DNA of 64,000 bases from Clostridiaceae bacterium (GTDB lineage Bacteria; Bacillota_A; Clostridia; Clostridiales; Clostridiaceae), in contig JAQSXU010000002.1 of assembly GCA_029256485.1 (NCBI GenBank), positions 173,417 to 237,416 on the forward strand, written 5' to 3'. Of this stretch, positions 35,594-45,178 are shown in pieces. The translations under genes and the position numbers were made by a program. Each line of letters starts with the position of its first letter. The stretch's first letter is position 1. A model generated the notes under the pieces. That model was not told the DNA's origin, did not search any database, and worked only from the letters and a program-made list of their open reading frames with translations.

Positions 35594-36821
35594 AACCTAA
35601 CCACTTCCTAACATGTTTAATACTATCTATTAATTTATCTACCTCTTCAAAGGTATTGTAAAAATAAAAACTTGCTCTGCAGGATGCCTGTATTCTTAAA
35701 AACTTCATAAGTGGCTGTGCACAGTGATGCCCTGATCTCACGGATACCCCATAGTTATCTATTATACTGGCCACATCATGAGGATGAACATCTGCAATAT
35801 TAAATGATATTATACCTCCTCTAAGGTTCACATCTTTTGGCCCATATAAATTTACATAAGGTATTTCCTTTAGTCTATCTAAAGCATAAGATGTGAGCTG
35901 TCTTTCATATTCCTCAATATTATCAAGTCCAAGGGATTCTAAATAATCTATGGCAGCAGCTAATCCCACTGCACCCTCTACATTTTGAGTCCCGGCTTCA
36001 AATTTATAAGGCAGTTCTGCAAAGGTTGCATCCTGCTCTGTTACATATTCTATCATGTCTCCACCTGTCAAAAATGGCGGTGTTTTTAAAAGAATTTCCT
36101 CTTTTCCATAAAGTACTCCTATTCCCATTGGACCCAGCATTTTATGGCCGGAAAAAACAAAGAAGTCTGCATCTAAATCTCTTACATCAACTTTCATATG
36201 AGGTGCGCTTTGAGCTCCATCTATTATAACCAGAGCTCCTTTGCTATGAGCATATTTTGTGATTTCCTTAACAGGAAATATTGTTCCAAGTACATTAGAC
36301 ATTTGTGCTATGGCCACTATTTTAGTTTTATCAGTGATTTTGCTTTTGTACTCATTTTCATCCAATATTCCATGTTCATTTAGATACATATATTTAAGTA
36401 TTGCATTTTTAGCTTTTGCCACCATCTGCCAGGGCAGTATATTGCTATGGTGCTCTGAAATTGCTATTACTATCTCATCCCCGGGTTTAACATAAGTCAT
36501 TCCATAAGCATATGCAATAAGATTGATGGATTCAGTTGTATTTCTTGTAAATATTATTTCACTGGATTTATCAGCACCAATAAATTTTCTAACCTTTTCT
36601 CTGGCATTTTCATAAGCTTCAGTAGCTGCCACGCTTAGGTAATGGGCACCCCTATGTGGGTTGCCATTTATTTTTTCATTATATTCCTTAATTGCATTGA
36701 TAACAGCTTTAGGTTTTTGTGATGTAGCACTGTTATCCAAATAAACTATGTCCCTGTCATTTACTTTTATAGATAATATGGGGAAATCCTCTCTTATTTT
36801 ATCAACATTTATATTACCCAT
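35580..36821 (-). CDS. sufS: cysteine desulfurase SufS
   Basis: A 413-residue PLP enzyme releasing sulfur from cysteine for Fe-S assembly. N-terminal YLDNSATSQKP, then SEHHSNILPW, DGAQSAPHMKVDV, the PLP Lys in FVFSGHKMLGPMGIG, and the active Cys loop SVRSGHHCAQPLM. The group II (CsdB/SufS) form is supported by the short Cys loop. It overlaps sufD by 8 bases. Confidence 0.96.
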   Translation of the reverse strand: MGNINVDKIREDFPILSIKVNDRDIVYLDNSATSQKPKAVINAIKEYNEKINGNPHRGAHYLSVAATEAYENAREKVRKFIGADKSSEIIFTRNTTESINLIAYAYGMTYVKPGDEIVIAISEHHSNILPWQMVAKAKNAILKYMYLNEHGILDENEYKSKITDKTKIVAIAQMSNVLGTIFPVKEITKYAHSKGALVIIDGAQSAPHMKVDVRDLDADFFVFSGHKMLGPMGIGVLYGKEEILLKTPPFLTGGDMIEYVTEQDATFAELPYKFEAGTQNVEGAVGLAAAIDYLESLGLDNIEEYERQLTSYALDRLKEIPYVNLYGPKDVNLRGGIISFNIADVHPHDVASIIDNYGVSVRSGHHCAQPLMKFLRIQASCRASFYFYNTFEEVDKLIDSIKHVRKWLGYGRS

Positions 36822-37938
36822 TGGAAAGTCTCCTTTTAATTTCTGCTCCTAATAATTCCTTTAAATTTTCATCTGGCACTTTATCAAATATTGGACTGAA
36901 TTCAGCCTCTATTACTAATTTTTTAGCATCATGCTCACTAAAACCTCTGCTCATCAAATAAAATAGTTTTTCTTCATCTATTTTACCTACGCTGGCAGCA
37001 TGTGCCCCATCCACATCTTCTTCCTGGCACAACAGCATTGGCACTGAGTCGGTTTTAACATTAGGGCTTAACAAAAGCACATTTTCCTCCTGTGCTCCCT
37101 TAGATTTTGAGGATCCCTTCTTAAAATCAATATTGCCTCTAAATACCTTTTTACTGTGATCCTTTAAAACACCTTTGATTACCATATTGCTTTGGCTTCG
37201 TTTGCCTTTATGGTTTGCTGTATAATATAAATCCTGCCTTCTCTCTCCATCCACAAAATACGCGGAAAATATATCTGCTTTACTGCCCTCTTCATCTAAA
37301 CTGGACATATAATTTGTAACATTTGTATCAGATCCAATTTCTATGGTAATCCAGTTCACTTTAGCATCCCTGGACACAACCGCTAAATTTGAGTCTAAAT
37401 GAACTGCATTATTGTTCATTCTTTGAACCTTTATGATATTAACTTCAGAATTTTCCCCTGCAAACACCTTGGTAACTCCATTATGAAATATTTCAGCTGC
37501 ATTATCGCTGCTGTAATCCACTATTAGGGTAACTTTACTTCCTGGTTCAGCCAATATTATGTTATGGTCAACCACAATTGGATTTTCTTTATCTAATACA
37601 AAATTCATTTTTATATAGGAATTTATTATTTTGTCTTTTGGTAAATGAACAAATACCCCAGAATTAAATTCGCTCTCTGCAATTTTAACAAACTCATGGG
37701 AAACCCCAAACTTTTCCTCTAGATTTGAATGTGTACACGCATTTTTATCCACTTTAATTGCCTGCTCCATGGGTATCACCACAGTACCTTTAAAATCCTC
37801 TTTAGAAAATTCCAAATAACTTTTTTTATAATTTTCAATAACTGGTTTTATAAAATTATTTAAATTGAAATTATTCAATTTCAAATGCTTCCATGTTGGA
37901 ACCACAGTGGAATTTAATTTATAGTTTTCTTCAGTCAT
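36814..37938 (-). CDS. sufD: Fe-S cluster assembly protein SufD
   Basis: A 374-residue beta-helix subunit of the SufBCD scaffold. C-terminal SufB/D hallmarks: KGAQEENVLLLSPNVKTDSVP, CQEEDVDGAHAASVGKIDEEKLFYLMSRG. The start is the ATG at 37938, 8 bases after AAGGAGG; a longer frame to 37971 runs into sufB and has no RBS. It lies between sufB and sufS in the operon. Confidence 0.94.
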   Translation of the reverse strand: MTEENYKLNSTVVPTWKHLKLNNFNLNNFIKPVIENYKKSYLEFSKEDFKGTVVIPMEQAIKVDKNACTHSNLEEKFGVSHEFVKIAESEFNSGVFVHLPKDKIINSYIKMNFVLDKENPIVVDHNIILAEPGSKVTLIVDYSSDNAAEIFHNGVTKVFAGENSEVNIIKVQRMNNNAVHLDSNLAVVSRDAKVNWITIEIGSDTNVTNYMSSLDEEGSKADIFSAYFVDGERRQDLYYTANHKGKRSQSNMVIKGVLKDHSKKVFRGNIDFKKGSSKSKGAQEENVLLLSPNVKTDSVPMLLCQEEDVDGAHAASVGKIDEEKLFYLMSRGFSEHDAKKLVIEAEFSPIFDKVPDENLKELLGAEIKRRLSNG

Positions 37939-37951
37939 ACAATAATCCTCC

Positions 37952-39358
37952 TTATCCAATAGTTCCTTCAAGTTCTAATTTAATTAAATTATTCATTTCA
38001 ACAGCATATTCTAATGGTAATTCCTTTGCTATTGGCTCTACAAATCCTCTTACAATCATGGCTTTAGCCTCTTCTTCAGTTAAGCCTCTGCTCATTAAGT
38101 AAAAAATAGCTTCATCACTGATTCTTCCTATTTTTGCTTCATGTCCAACGTCCACATTGTCATTTGAAACACTGATAATAGGTATTGTGTCTGATCTGGA
38201 CTCACTATCAAGCATTAATGATTCACATGATACGGTGGCCTTTGAGTTTTTTGCATTTGGTGTTGCGCTTAAAAGACCTCTGTAAATTGCAACTCCTCCA
38301 TTTTTTGATATGGATTTAGAATTTACAACTGATGTGGTATGAGGTGCCGCATGCACTACCTTAGAGCCTGTATCCAAATGCTGCCCTGCACCTGCAAAGG
38401 TTATTCCTGTAAATTCTGATCTGGCACCTTCTCCTCTTAAAATACTCATTGGGTACAGCATAGATACTTTAGATCCAAATGAGCCAGATACCCATTCAAT
38501 TCTGCCGTTTTTGTCCACTACCGCTCTTTTTGTATTCAAATTATACATATTCCTTGACCAATTTTCTATGGTGCTGTATTTAAGTGTAGCGTCTTCCTTT
38601 ATATACAGCTCAACACAGCCTGCATGTAAATTGTTAACATAATACTTAGGTGCTGAACAACCTTCTATATAATGTATCTTTGCACCCTTTTCTACAATAA
38701 TTAATGTATGTTCAAACTGACCTGCCCCAGGGGCATTTAATCTAAAATAGGATTGAATAGGAATATGTACCTGTACTCCTTCAGGTACATATACAAATGA
38801 GCCTCCTGACCACACAGCTCCGTGTAAAGCAGCAAATTTATGATCATTTGGCGGAACAAGCTTCATAAAGTATGGTTCTACAAGCTCTCTGTATTCTTTT
38901 ACTGCAGTTTCCATATCCATGTATAAAACTCCTTGGTTTCTCAGCTCTTCACTTACATTATGGTACACAACTTCAGAATCATACTGAGCTCCCACACCAG
39001 CCAGGGATTCCCGTTCTGCTTTTGGAATTCCAAGCAGATCAAAGGTATTCTTTATATCCTCAGGGATGTCCTTCCAATCATGTTTCATACTGGTGTTGGG
39101 TCTAATATAAGTTATTATATTGTCCACGTTTAAATCCTTTAGGTCAGGTCCCCAGGAAGGCATAGGCATACTATTATATATATCTAAAGATTTTAGTCTG
39201 TGATTTCTCATCCATTCCGGCTCGTTCTTTTCAGAAGAAATTTGTTCAATTATAGCTTTTGTAAGTCCCTGCTCAGTTTTATAGCTGTACTTCACCGGAT
39301 TTTTTACATCATAAATACCTCTTTCTATATCCTCTATATAAGTTTTCTTATTTTCCAA
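37952..39358 (-). CDS. sufB: Fe-S cluster assembly protein SufB
   Basis: A 468-residue scaffold subunit. Characteristic segments: YIEDIERGIYDVKNP, GVQVHIPIQSYFRLNAPGAGQFEHTLIIVEKGA, YIEGCSAPKY, LHAGCVELYIKEDATLKYSTIENW, and AKIGRISDEAIFYLMSRGLTEEEA. The frame allows a GTG at 39367, but that GTG is part of GAGGTG, so the TTG at 39358 six bases later is the better start. Between sufC and sufD. Confidence 0.94.
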   Translation of the reverse strand: MENKKTYIEDIERGIYDVKNPVKYSYKTEQGLTKAIIEQISSEKNEPEWMRNHRLKSLDIYNSMPMPSWGPDLKDLNVDNIITYIRPNTSMKHDWKDIPEDIKNTFDLLGIPKAERESLAGVGAQYDSEVVYHNVSEELRNQGVLYMDMETAVKEYRELVEPYFMKLVPPNDHKFAALHGAVWSGGSFVYVPEGVQVHIPIQSYFRLNAPGAGQFEHTLIIVEKGAKIHYIEGCSAPKYYVNNLHAGCVELYIKEDATLKYSTIENWSRNMYNLNTKRAVVDKNGRIEWVSGSFGSKVSMLYPMSILRGEGARSEFTGITFAGAGQHLDTGSKVVHAAPHTTSVVNSKSISKNGGVAIYRGLLSATPNAKNSKATVSCESLMLDSESRSDTIPIISVSNDNVDVGHEAKIGRISDEAIFYLMSRGLTEEEAKAMIVRGFVEPIAKELPLEYAVEMNNLIKLELEGTIG

Positions 39359-39376
39359 TATAAGCACCTCTTTTCA

Positions 39377-40132
39377 CTATATAACGCCGCTTTCCATTTT
39401 AAATTCAGCATAGCCATTTTCATTTATTTCATTTGCCAAAGACATATGGCCTGTTTTAACAATTTTTCCGTCTATTAAAACATGAACAAAGTCTGGCTTC
39501 AAATAATCCAGTATTTTATTTTGATGTGTAATGATTAATATTGAATTATTTTCATTTGCAAAATTTGCAACCCCTTCAGATACAATTCTTACTGCATCCA
39601 CATCAAGTCCTGAATCAGTTTCATCTAGTATTGCAAGTTTAGGCTGCAGAACAGACAATTGAAGCATTTCACTCTTTTTCTTCTCTCCTCCTGAAAATCC
39701 TAAATTTAAATATCTTTCCGCATAGCTTTCATTCATTTCCAATGATGTCATTTTTTCCTTCAGCTCTTTTCTAAAGGTAATTATGCCTGTTCTTTTTCCA
39801 GTAACAGCTGATTTTGCAGAACTTAAGAAATTTCTAAGAGTTATGCCCTGTATTTCCTCTGGGTATTGAAAAGATAAGAAAATGCCTCTTCTAGCTCTTT
39901 CATCAACCTTCAAATTATCAATTAATTCACCTTGAAAGAATATATGTCCGCCTGAAATAGAATACTTTGGGTGTCCCATTAAAGTATTTGCAAGAGTAGA
40001 CTTTCCAGCTCCATTTGGTCCCATTATGACATGGACTTCACCCTTACCTATTTCTAAATTTAACCCCTTTAATATTTCATTTTCTTCAACCTTAACCTTT
40101 AAATCCTTTATTTCCAGTAATTTTTCCCTCAT
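39377..40132 (-). CDS. sufC: Fe-S cluster assembly ATPase SufC
   Basis: A 251-residue ABC-type ATPase driving the SufBCD scaffold. Walker A GPNGAGKSTLANTLMG near residue 38, signature LGFSGGEKKKSEMLQ, Walker B KLAILDETDSGLDVDA. First gene of sufCBDSU, so the operon order is C-B-D-S-U. AAGGAGAG precedes the ATG. Confidence 0.97.
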   Translation of the reverse strand: MREKLLEIKDLKVKVEENEILKGLNLEIGKGEVHVIMGPNGAGKSTLANTLMGHPKYSISGGHIFFQGELIDNLKVDERARRGIFLSFQYPEEIQGITLRNFLSSAKSAVTGKRTGIITFRKELKEKMTSLEMNESYAERYLNLGFSGGEKKKSEMLQLSVLQPKLAILDETDSGLDVDAVRIVSEGVANFANENNSILIITHQNKILDYLKPDFVHVLIDGKIVKTGHMSLANEINENGYAEFKMESGVI

Positions 40133-40163
40133 TTTATCTCTCCTTCAATTCATAGTAATTCAC

Positions 40164-40202
40164 TCTGAATTAAATTCAAAAAAAAATTAAATTTAATTCA
40201 GA
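40164..40202 (-). promoter_or_regulatory. 13-13-13 inverted repeat in the suf leader
   Basis: Arms TCTGAATTAAATT and AATTTAATTCAGA match perfectly around a 13-base spacer containing an A-run. It sits 32-70 bases upstream of sufC, just downstream of the promoter. It may be an operator of an Rrf2/IscR-like or similar regulator, or an RNA hairpin. Confidence 0.45.
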
Positions 40203-40231
40203 CTAAATTGATCGGTATTCACTACATTTAT

Positions 40232-40260
40232 ATTTTAATATTAATTTATAAAATAATCAA
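40232..40260 (-). promoter_or_regulatory. suf operon promoter
   Basis: Minus strand TTGATT (40260-40255), 17 bases, TAAAAT (40237-40232). Confidence 0.5.
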
Positions 40261-40331
40261 TAAAAAAATTAATTTAATTTTATGTAGAACTATATTTACA
40301 CTTTTTTAACAACTATTACCTTCAGTGTTTA

Positions 40332-40360
40332 TTGACATAAATCCCAACAAATATTAAAAT
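40332..40360 (+). promoter_or_regulatory. htpG promoter
   Basis: TTGACA (40332-40337), 17 bases, TAAAAT (40355-40360), about 50 bases before the htpG start. No CIRCE or CtsR box seen nearby. Confidence 0.6.
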
Positions 40361-40412
40361 ATTCAACGAAAGATGTTTATAGAAATATCTATTATGTTAG
40401 GGGGAATTTTTT

Positions 40413-42287
40413 ATGAATATGGAAAAAGGAAATATATCAATTCACACAGAAAACATTTTTCCAATAATTAAAAAGTGGCTTTATTCTGATAAGGACATTT
40501 TTATAAGAGAACTTATAAGCAATGGCTGCGATGCGGTCAGCAAGCTTAAAAGCCTAAAAGGCATTGGGGAAGCTAAAATTGAAGAATCTCCTAATTTTTT
40601 TGTTAAAGTACTGTTTAATAAAACAAATAAAACATTAAAATTTATAGACAATGGCATAGGCATGACTGAGGATGAAGTTAAAAAGTACATAAACCAAGTT
40701 GCATTTTCAGGTGCTGAAGACTTTATATCTCAGTATAAGGATAAAATGGATGAAAAAGATCAAATAATAGGTCACTTTGGACTAGGTTTTTATTCTGCAT
40801 TTATGGTATCTGATAAAGTTCAAATAGACACATTATCATACAAGGAAGGATCTCAGTCAGTATGCTGGACTTGTGACGGCGGAACAGAATATGAAATATC
40901 CACTTCCAGTAAAAATCACAGAGGTACTATGGTAACTCTGTATATTAATAAGGATAGTGAAGATTTCTTAGGGGAATTTAAATTAAGAGAAATTATAGAA
41001 AAATACTGTAACTTCCTGCCAGTTGAAATTTTCATAGAAGATGAAGAAAAATCCAAAGAAGATAAGGATAAAGCTGAAAATAAGCCTGTAAATGATATTC
41101 TTCCACTATGGTGTAAGTCACCAAACAGCTGCACAGATGAAGAATATAAGGATTTTTACAGAAAAGTATTCCATGACTTTAACGAACCATTGTTCTGGAT
41201 ACATTTAAATGTGGATTACCCATTTAATTTAAAGGGAATTTTATATTTTCCAAAAATGGATCAGCAGCTTAAAGCCGTTGAAGGTCAAATAAAGCTTTTC
41301 AATAACCAGGTCTTTGTGGCTGATAATATAAAAGAAGTTATCCCGGAGTTTTTAATGCTTTTGAAGGGCGTTATAGATTGTGCAGATCTTCCATTAAACG
41401 TTTCAAGAAGTTTTCTTCAAAAGGATAAAAATGTAATAAAAATTTCAAAGCATATAAGCAAGAAGGTGGCAGATAAACTTACAGAGCTTTATAAAAATGA
41501 GAGAGAAAAGTATAATGACTACTGGAAGGATATAAACATATTTATTAAGTATGGATGTATCCGCGAAGAGGATTTTTATGATAAAGTAAAGGATATCTTA
41601 ATTTATAAAACTATAAATGGAGAATATACAACTTTAAAAGAATATTTGGAAAGAAATAAGGAAAAGCATGAAAATAAAGTTTTCTATGTATCAGATGAAC
41701 AGCAGCAGGCACAGTATATAAAAATGTTTAAAGACAATAACCTGGAAGCGGTTATTCTTAATACTCCTATTGATGTTCACTTTATAAGCTTCCTTGAAAT
41801 GCGGGAAAGCGGAGTTAAATTTAACAGGATAGATTCCGATATATCTGAAACCATGAAGGATACAACAGCTGCTGATGAAGAAAAATCCTCTGTTGAAAAT
41901 GCTGAAAAAGAAATTGAGGGTATTTTCAAAGAAGCATTGAGCAATGATAAACTCACTGTTAAAGTTGAAAGTCTTAAATCAGAAAGCATACCAGCAGTAA
42001 TGCTGCTTGATGAACAGTCCAGAAGAATGAAGGAAATGAGCGCAATGTATGGAGGCTTCGATGCAAATATGTTTAAGGCAGAGGAGAGTATAATAATCAA
42101 TAGAAATTCCTCTTTAATTAAATCTGTAATTCAGCTTAGCAAAAATGCTGAGAGAAAAGATGATGTAAAACTTATATGCAATCACATTTATGATTTAGCC
42201 CTTATGAGCCATAAGCCGCTGGGGGCAGATAAAATGGCTGAATTTATTTCAAGAAGTAATGAAATTCTTGAAAAGCTAATTAGCTAA
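40413..42287 (+). CDS. htpG: molecular chaperone HtpG (Hsp90)
   Basis: A 624-residue bacterial Hsp90. The GHKL ATPase domain shows FIRELISNGCDAVSKL, FIDNGIGMTEDEV and GHFGLGFYSAFMVSD. The middle domain includes GILYFPKMDQQL and LNVSRSFLQKDKN, and the C-terminal dimerisation domain follows from about residue 510. A charged linker is present around residues 210-225. GGGGG lies 9 bases before the ATG. Single gene with its own promoter. Confidence 0.97.
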   Translation: MNMEKGNISIHTENIFPIIKKWLYSDKDIFIRELISNGCDAVSKLKSLKGIGEAKIEESPNFFVKVLFNKTNKTLKFIDNGIGMTEDEVKKYINQVAFSGAEDFISQYKDKMDEKDQIIGHFGLGFYSAFMVSDKVQIDTLSYKEGSQSVCWTCDGGTEYEISTSSKNHRGTMVTLYINKDSEDFLGEFKLREIIEKYCNFLPVEIFIEDEEKSKEDKDKAENKPVNDILPLWCKSPNSCTDEEYKDFYRKVFHDFNEPLFWIHLNVDYPFNLKGILYFPKMDQQLKAVEGQIKLFNNQVFVADNIKEVIPEFLMLLKGVIDCADLPLNVSRSFLQKDKNVIKISKHISKKVADKLTELYKNEREKYNDYWKDINIFIKYGCIREEDFYDKVKDILIYKTINGEYTTLKEYLERNKEKHENKVFYVSDEQQQAQYIKMFKDNNLEAVILNTPIDVHFISFLEMRESGVKFNRIDSDISETMKDTTAADEEKSSVENAEKEIEGIFKEALSNDKLTVKVESLKSESIPAVMLLDEQSRRMKEMSAMYGGFDANMFKAEESIIINRNSSLIKSVIQLSKNAERKDDVKLICNHIYDLALMSHKPLGADKMAEFISRSNEILEKLIS

Positions 42288-42311
42288 ATATATTATAGAA
42301 TTTATTTTTAA

Positions 42312-42364
42312 CCTCCGTCAGAGAATAGTATTTCTAAAATAAAATATACTATGACTAACGGAGG
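42312..42364 (+). promoter_or_regulatory. long hairpin sequestering a Shine-Dalgarno
   Basis: The left arm begins CCTCCGTCAG and the right arm ends CTAACGGAGG, giving a 20-base stem with two imperfect stretches (AGA/TC and one C-A). The GGAGG in the right arm is the ribosome-binding site of the broken gene at 42372, so translation initiation would be masked. No T-run follows, so it is not an htpG terminator. Confidence 0.5.
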
Positions 42365-42371
42365 TGATTTT

Positions 42372-42815
42372 ATGATTGTGGCTGTAATGGGAGATAGATT
42401 TGTCAATGGAGAATCCATGTTCAGCATATTTGACAGGCCTATTAAGGATAGTTTGGGATTTCTTAAGGACAATTACGGCATATTATTAAAACCAATAGAT
42501 GAGGTAAAGCAGGCTGTGCTTCATTGAAAGAATGAAATTGGAAGCATCAATGGCCCACTGGGTTATACTAATATAAGAGGGAGACACAAAGACTCTTATG
42601 AATTTCAGCTGTCAAAACAAGTTAAATCCAACATAAATTTTAATTCAAAATATAGCTATGACGAATTATGCAGAGAGTTTCAGTATGTTGTACTGGCAAC
42701 AGGAGATGCTGCTTATTCTGAAAAAGTGAATAACTTTTCGCGTGGTCTTACATGTTCATTAAAGGGTGCTACGGTGGAAGGTGATTTTAATACAAATGCT
42801 GTGCACTCATATTAA
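42372..42815 (+). pseudogene. decayed FAD-dependent oxidoreductase (geranylgeranyl reductase-like)
   Basis: A 147-codon frame starting MIVAVMGDRFVNGESMFSIF is interrupted by TGA at 42525-42527 (codon 52) and continues to a TAA at 42815. The first residues lack the Rossmann GxGxxG that normally follows VAVMG, so an internal piece was lost there. The middle shows GPLGYTNIRGRHKDSYE and the later YVVLATGDAAYSEKV, typical of NAD(P)/FAD oxidoreductases. The C-terminal FAD half is missing. Three separate lesions make a pseudogene more likely than a recoded gene. Confidence 0.75.
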
Positions 42816-42828
42816 ACCGTGATATAGT

Positions 42829-44277
42829 TTATATTGGAATAGTAATTTTAAAGTTTGCCCCTGATTTTTCTCCATTATATGCCATAACTTCACCCTTATG
42901 TTTTTCCACTATACTCTTAGTTATAGCTAGCCCAAGACCATGGTTGCCTCCTTTTCCCTTATAAAATCTAGTGAACATATTTTCTAAATCCTCTTTTTCA
43001 AAGCCCTTTCCATCATCTGTTATTGTTATAATTGCTTTACCTTCATTATTTTCTAAATAAACATCTATATTTTTCTGTGCATATCTTAAACAATTGCCAA
43101 GTATATTAATTATTGCTCTTGAAAGCTTTTCTTCATCCCCTTTAACTGTTATGTTCTGCTGATTAAAGTGAATATTTATATTCTTATGCTGGCTTACTGT
43201 AATGCCATTTACTCTTTCAATACAGCTTTTTAGAAGATCTTCCACTTTTAATTGTTCCAATTCTAATTTATCCTGGTAAGAATCAATTTTAGACAAATAC
43301 AAAAGATCTTCTACTATGGAAGTTAACCTTTTGCTTTCTTCTATAATAATATCCGCTGCTTTTTTTTCATCTTCTGCTACTCCATACTTAATAGCCTCAC
43401 TATATCCCTGTATAGACATAAGAGGCGTTCTAAGCTCATGAGATGCATTTTCTAGAAATGCTTTCATTGTTCTATGATATGCATAAAGTTTTTCAGACAT
43501 ATCATACATGGAATTGGCAAGATCTCCAATTTCATTGTCATCATAATTTAATTTTTCAATATTATATTCTCTTTCTCCTATTTGTTTAGCATAATTACTT
43601 AATTTTATTATAGGTTTAGATATTTTAGCAGAAATTCTGTTAGATATAAGAGATGCAATAAATGCTGTAATAGTGAGAATACTTAAAAGAACTAAATTAA
43701 CAGCTAAAGAAATACTCTTAGTTTTTGTAAGGTTGGAGTAAAGCAGTAAATGACCATATATTTTTCCATCCTCCGATTTCAGTGGGTATAGTAGTGCAGA
43801 ATACCTTTCTCCTGATGCATTTATATATATAACATTTTTCTTTAACAGCGCTGCATTATTTAACTTCTGCTTATTTATATTTTTTAACCCTGGTACAATA
43901 CTTTGCTGAAGTAAATTATATTCTGCACTATTATCTTTTCTGGGATAAATAATATTTTCATTTTTTCCTATGACAGCGTAGTTTATATCCAAAAATATTT
44001 GAACTTTTTTCAGTTCCCTGTTTATTTTTAGAATGGACTTAATCATTTCCTGATTGTATTTTGATTCATTCTCTGCAGATGCCACCTTAAAAAATTCTGT
44101 ATTCATGGATTTTTGCACTATTTCTGCAGAAGAAATTAACTGTTTTTTTGTATTATTTCTAATGAATACAGCTAAAACAATATTGAATATTATAGAAGTT
44201 AATACAATACATATTATAATTATTAAAATATGTGAATGAAAAATATTTTTTTCAATAGACTTTTTAGAGTTTATCAT
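42829..44277 (-). CDS. sensor histidine kinase
   Basis: A 482-residue membrane kinase with TM1 at about residues 17-39, an extracytoplasmic sensor of about 148 residues, TM2 at 188-212, HAMP, HisKA with SHELRTPLMSIQGY (phosphorylated His280), then HATPase with NILGNCLRYAQKNI, ITDDGKGF and NHGLGLAI. Nineteen bases separate it from the response regulator upstream. Its likely targets are the divergent lipoprotein and secreted protein genes. The signal is unknown. Confidence 0.95.
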   Translation of the reverse strand: MINSKKSIEKNIFHSHILIIIICIVLTSIIFNIVLAVFIRNNTKKQLISSAEIVQKSMNTEFFKVASAENESKYNQEMIKSILKINRELKKVQIFLDINYAVIGKNENIIYPRKDNSAEYNLLQQSIVPGLKNINKQKLNNAALLKKNVIYINASGERYSALLYPLKSEDGKIYGHLLLYSNLTKTKSISLAVNLVLLSILTITAFIASLISNRISAKISKPIIKLSNYAKQIGEREYNIEKLNYDDNEIGDLANSMYDMSEKLYAYHRTMKAFLENASHELRTPLMSIQGYSEAIKYGVAEDEKKAADIIIEESKRLTSIVEDLLYLSKIDSYQDKLELEQLKVEDLLKSCIERVNGITVSQHKNINIHFNQQNITVKGDEEKLSRAIINILGNCLRYAQKNIDVYLENNEGKAIITITDDGKGFEKEDLENMFTRFYKGKGGNHGLGLAITKSIVEKHKGEVMAYNGEKSGANFKITIPI

Positions 44278-44296
44278 TTATATTATCCCTTCATTT

Positions 44297-44989
44297 TTAT
44301 TTATCCGTTATAATAAATCCAAATCCCCACAAAGTATCAATTTTTACTTTGGAATCTGCAATACTTAACTTCTTTCGTATTCTTTTTATCATATCATCCG
44401 TAGCTCTTGTGTCCGCTTCACTTTCAAATCCCCATACTTTATTTAATAATTCATCACGACTAACTCCCTTATTTTTATGTTCAACCAGATAAACAAATAA
44501 GTTAAACTCCATAGGAGTAAGCTTTATATCAACTCCATTGCAGCTAACATTCCTTACATCAAAGTTTATAGTAATATCAGAAATTTTCAGGTTATTTTCA
44601 ATTTTATCAGATGTTTTTTCAAACTGCATGCGTCTAAATATGCTTTTTACTCTAAGTACAAGTTCCACAGGACTAAATGGTTTTGTCATATAATCATCAC
44701 TGCCCAGCATTAATCCTGCAATTTTATCTGCCTCACCATCCTTAGCAGATATAATTATTATAGGTACATTGCTGTATTTTCTTATTTCAGTACATATAGT
44801 AAGTCCATCCATATCCGGCATCATTACATCTAATAACAGCATATCTGAAGGCCTTTCTTTAAAAGCCTTTAATAAATCTAAGCCATTGGAAAAACATTGA
44901 ACTTCATAGCCTTCCTTCTTTAAAAACATCATAATTAACTGCTGTATATTTATTTCATCATCAGCTATATAAATAAGCTTACTTTCCAT
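44297..44989 (-). CDS. OmpR-family response regulator
   Basis: A 230-residue regulator. Receiver with DDE at the N-terminus, phospho-acceptor Asp54 in LLLDVMMPDMDG, Lys in YMTKPFSPVEL; the C-terminal winged helix has LTPMEFNLFVYLVEHKNKG and RATDDMIKRIRKKL. Pairs with the kinase downstream. Its promoter region also holds a direct repeat at 45073-45090 that may be its binding site. Confidence 0.96.
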   Translation of the reverse strand: MESKLIYIADDEINIQQLIMMFLKKEGYEVQCFSNGLDLLKAFKERPSDMLLLDVMMPDMDGLTICTEIRKYSNVPIIIISAKDGEADKIAGLMLGSDDYMTKPFSPVELVLRVKSIFRRMQFEKTSDKIENNLKISDITINFDVRNVSCNGVDIKLTPMEFNLFVYLVEHKNKGVSRDELLNKVWGFESEADTRATDDMIKRIRKKLSIADSKVKIDTLWGFGFIITDK

Positions 44990-45072
44990 AATTGCGGTCA
45001 GCCCCTTAATATGTTTTTTATATTTATTTCATTATATCATGGCATTTTTATTAAATGTAGGATTATATTGTC

Positions 45073-45090
45073 TGCCACAAATTTGCCACA
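45073..45090 (+). promoter_or_regulatory. direct repeat, candidate response-regulator site
   Basis: TGCCACA-N4-TGCCACA, two 7-mers with an 11-base period. The second copy lies at the -35 position relative to a TATAAG -10 (45110-45115) upstream of the lipoprotein gene; no good -35 exists. This is the usual layout for OmpR-type activation. Confidence 0.5.
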
Positions 45091-45178
45091 CTATGTCTGA
45101 GATTTATCCTATAAGAATATGTTAAATTATAGATGTGATATTAATCATGAAATAATTTTAAGGAGGAGTGTCTTGCAT

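Noticed and set aside
42525..42527. In-frame TGA read as selenocysteine
   Set aside because: The gene also lacks its Rossmann loop and its C-terminal half, and the residue position is not a catalytic Cys. Decay explains it better.
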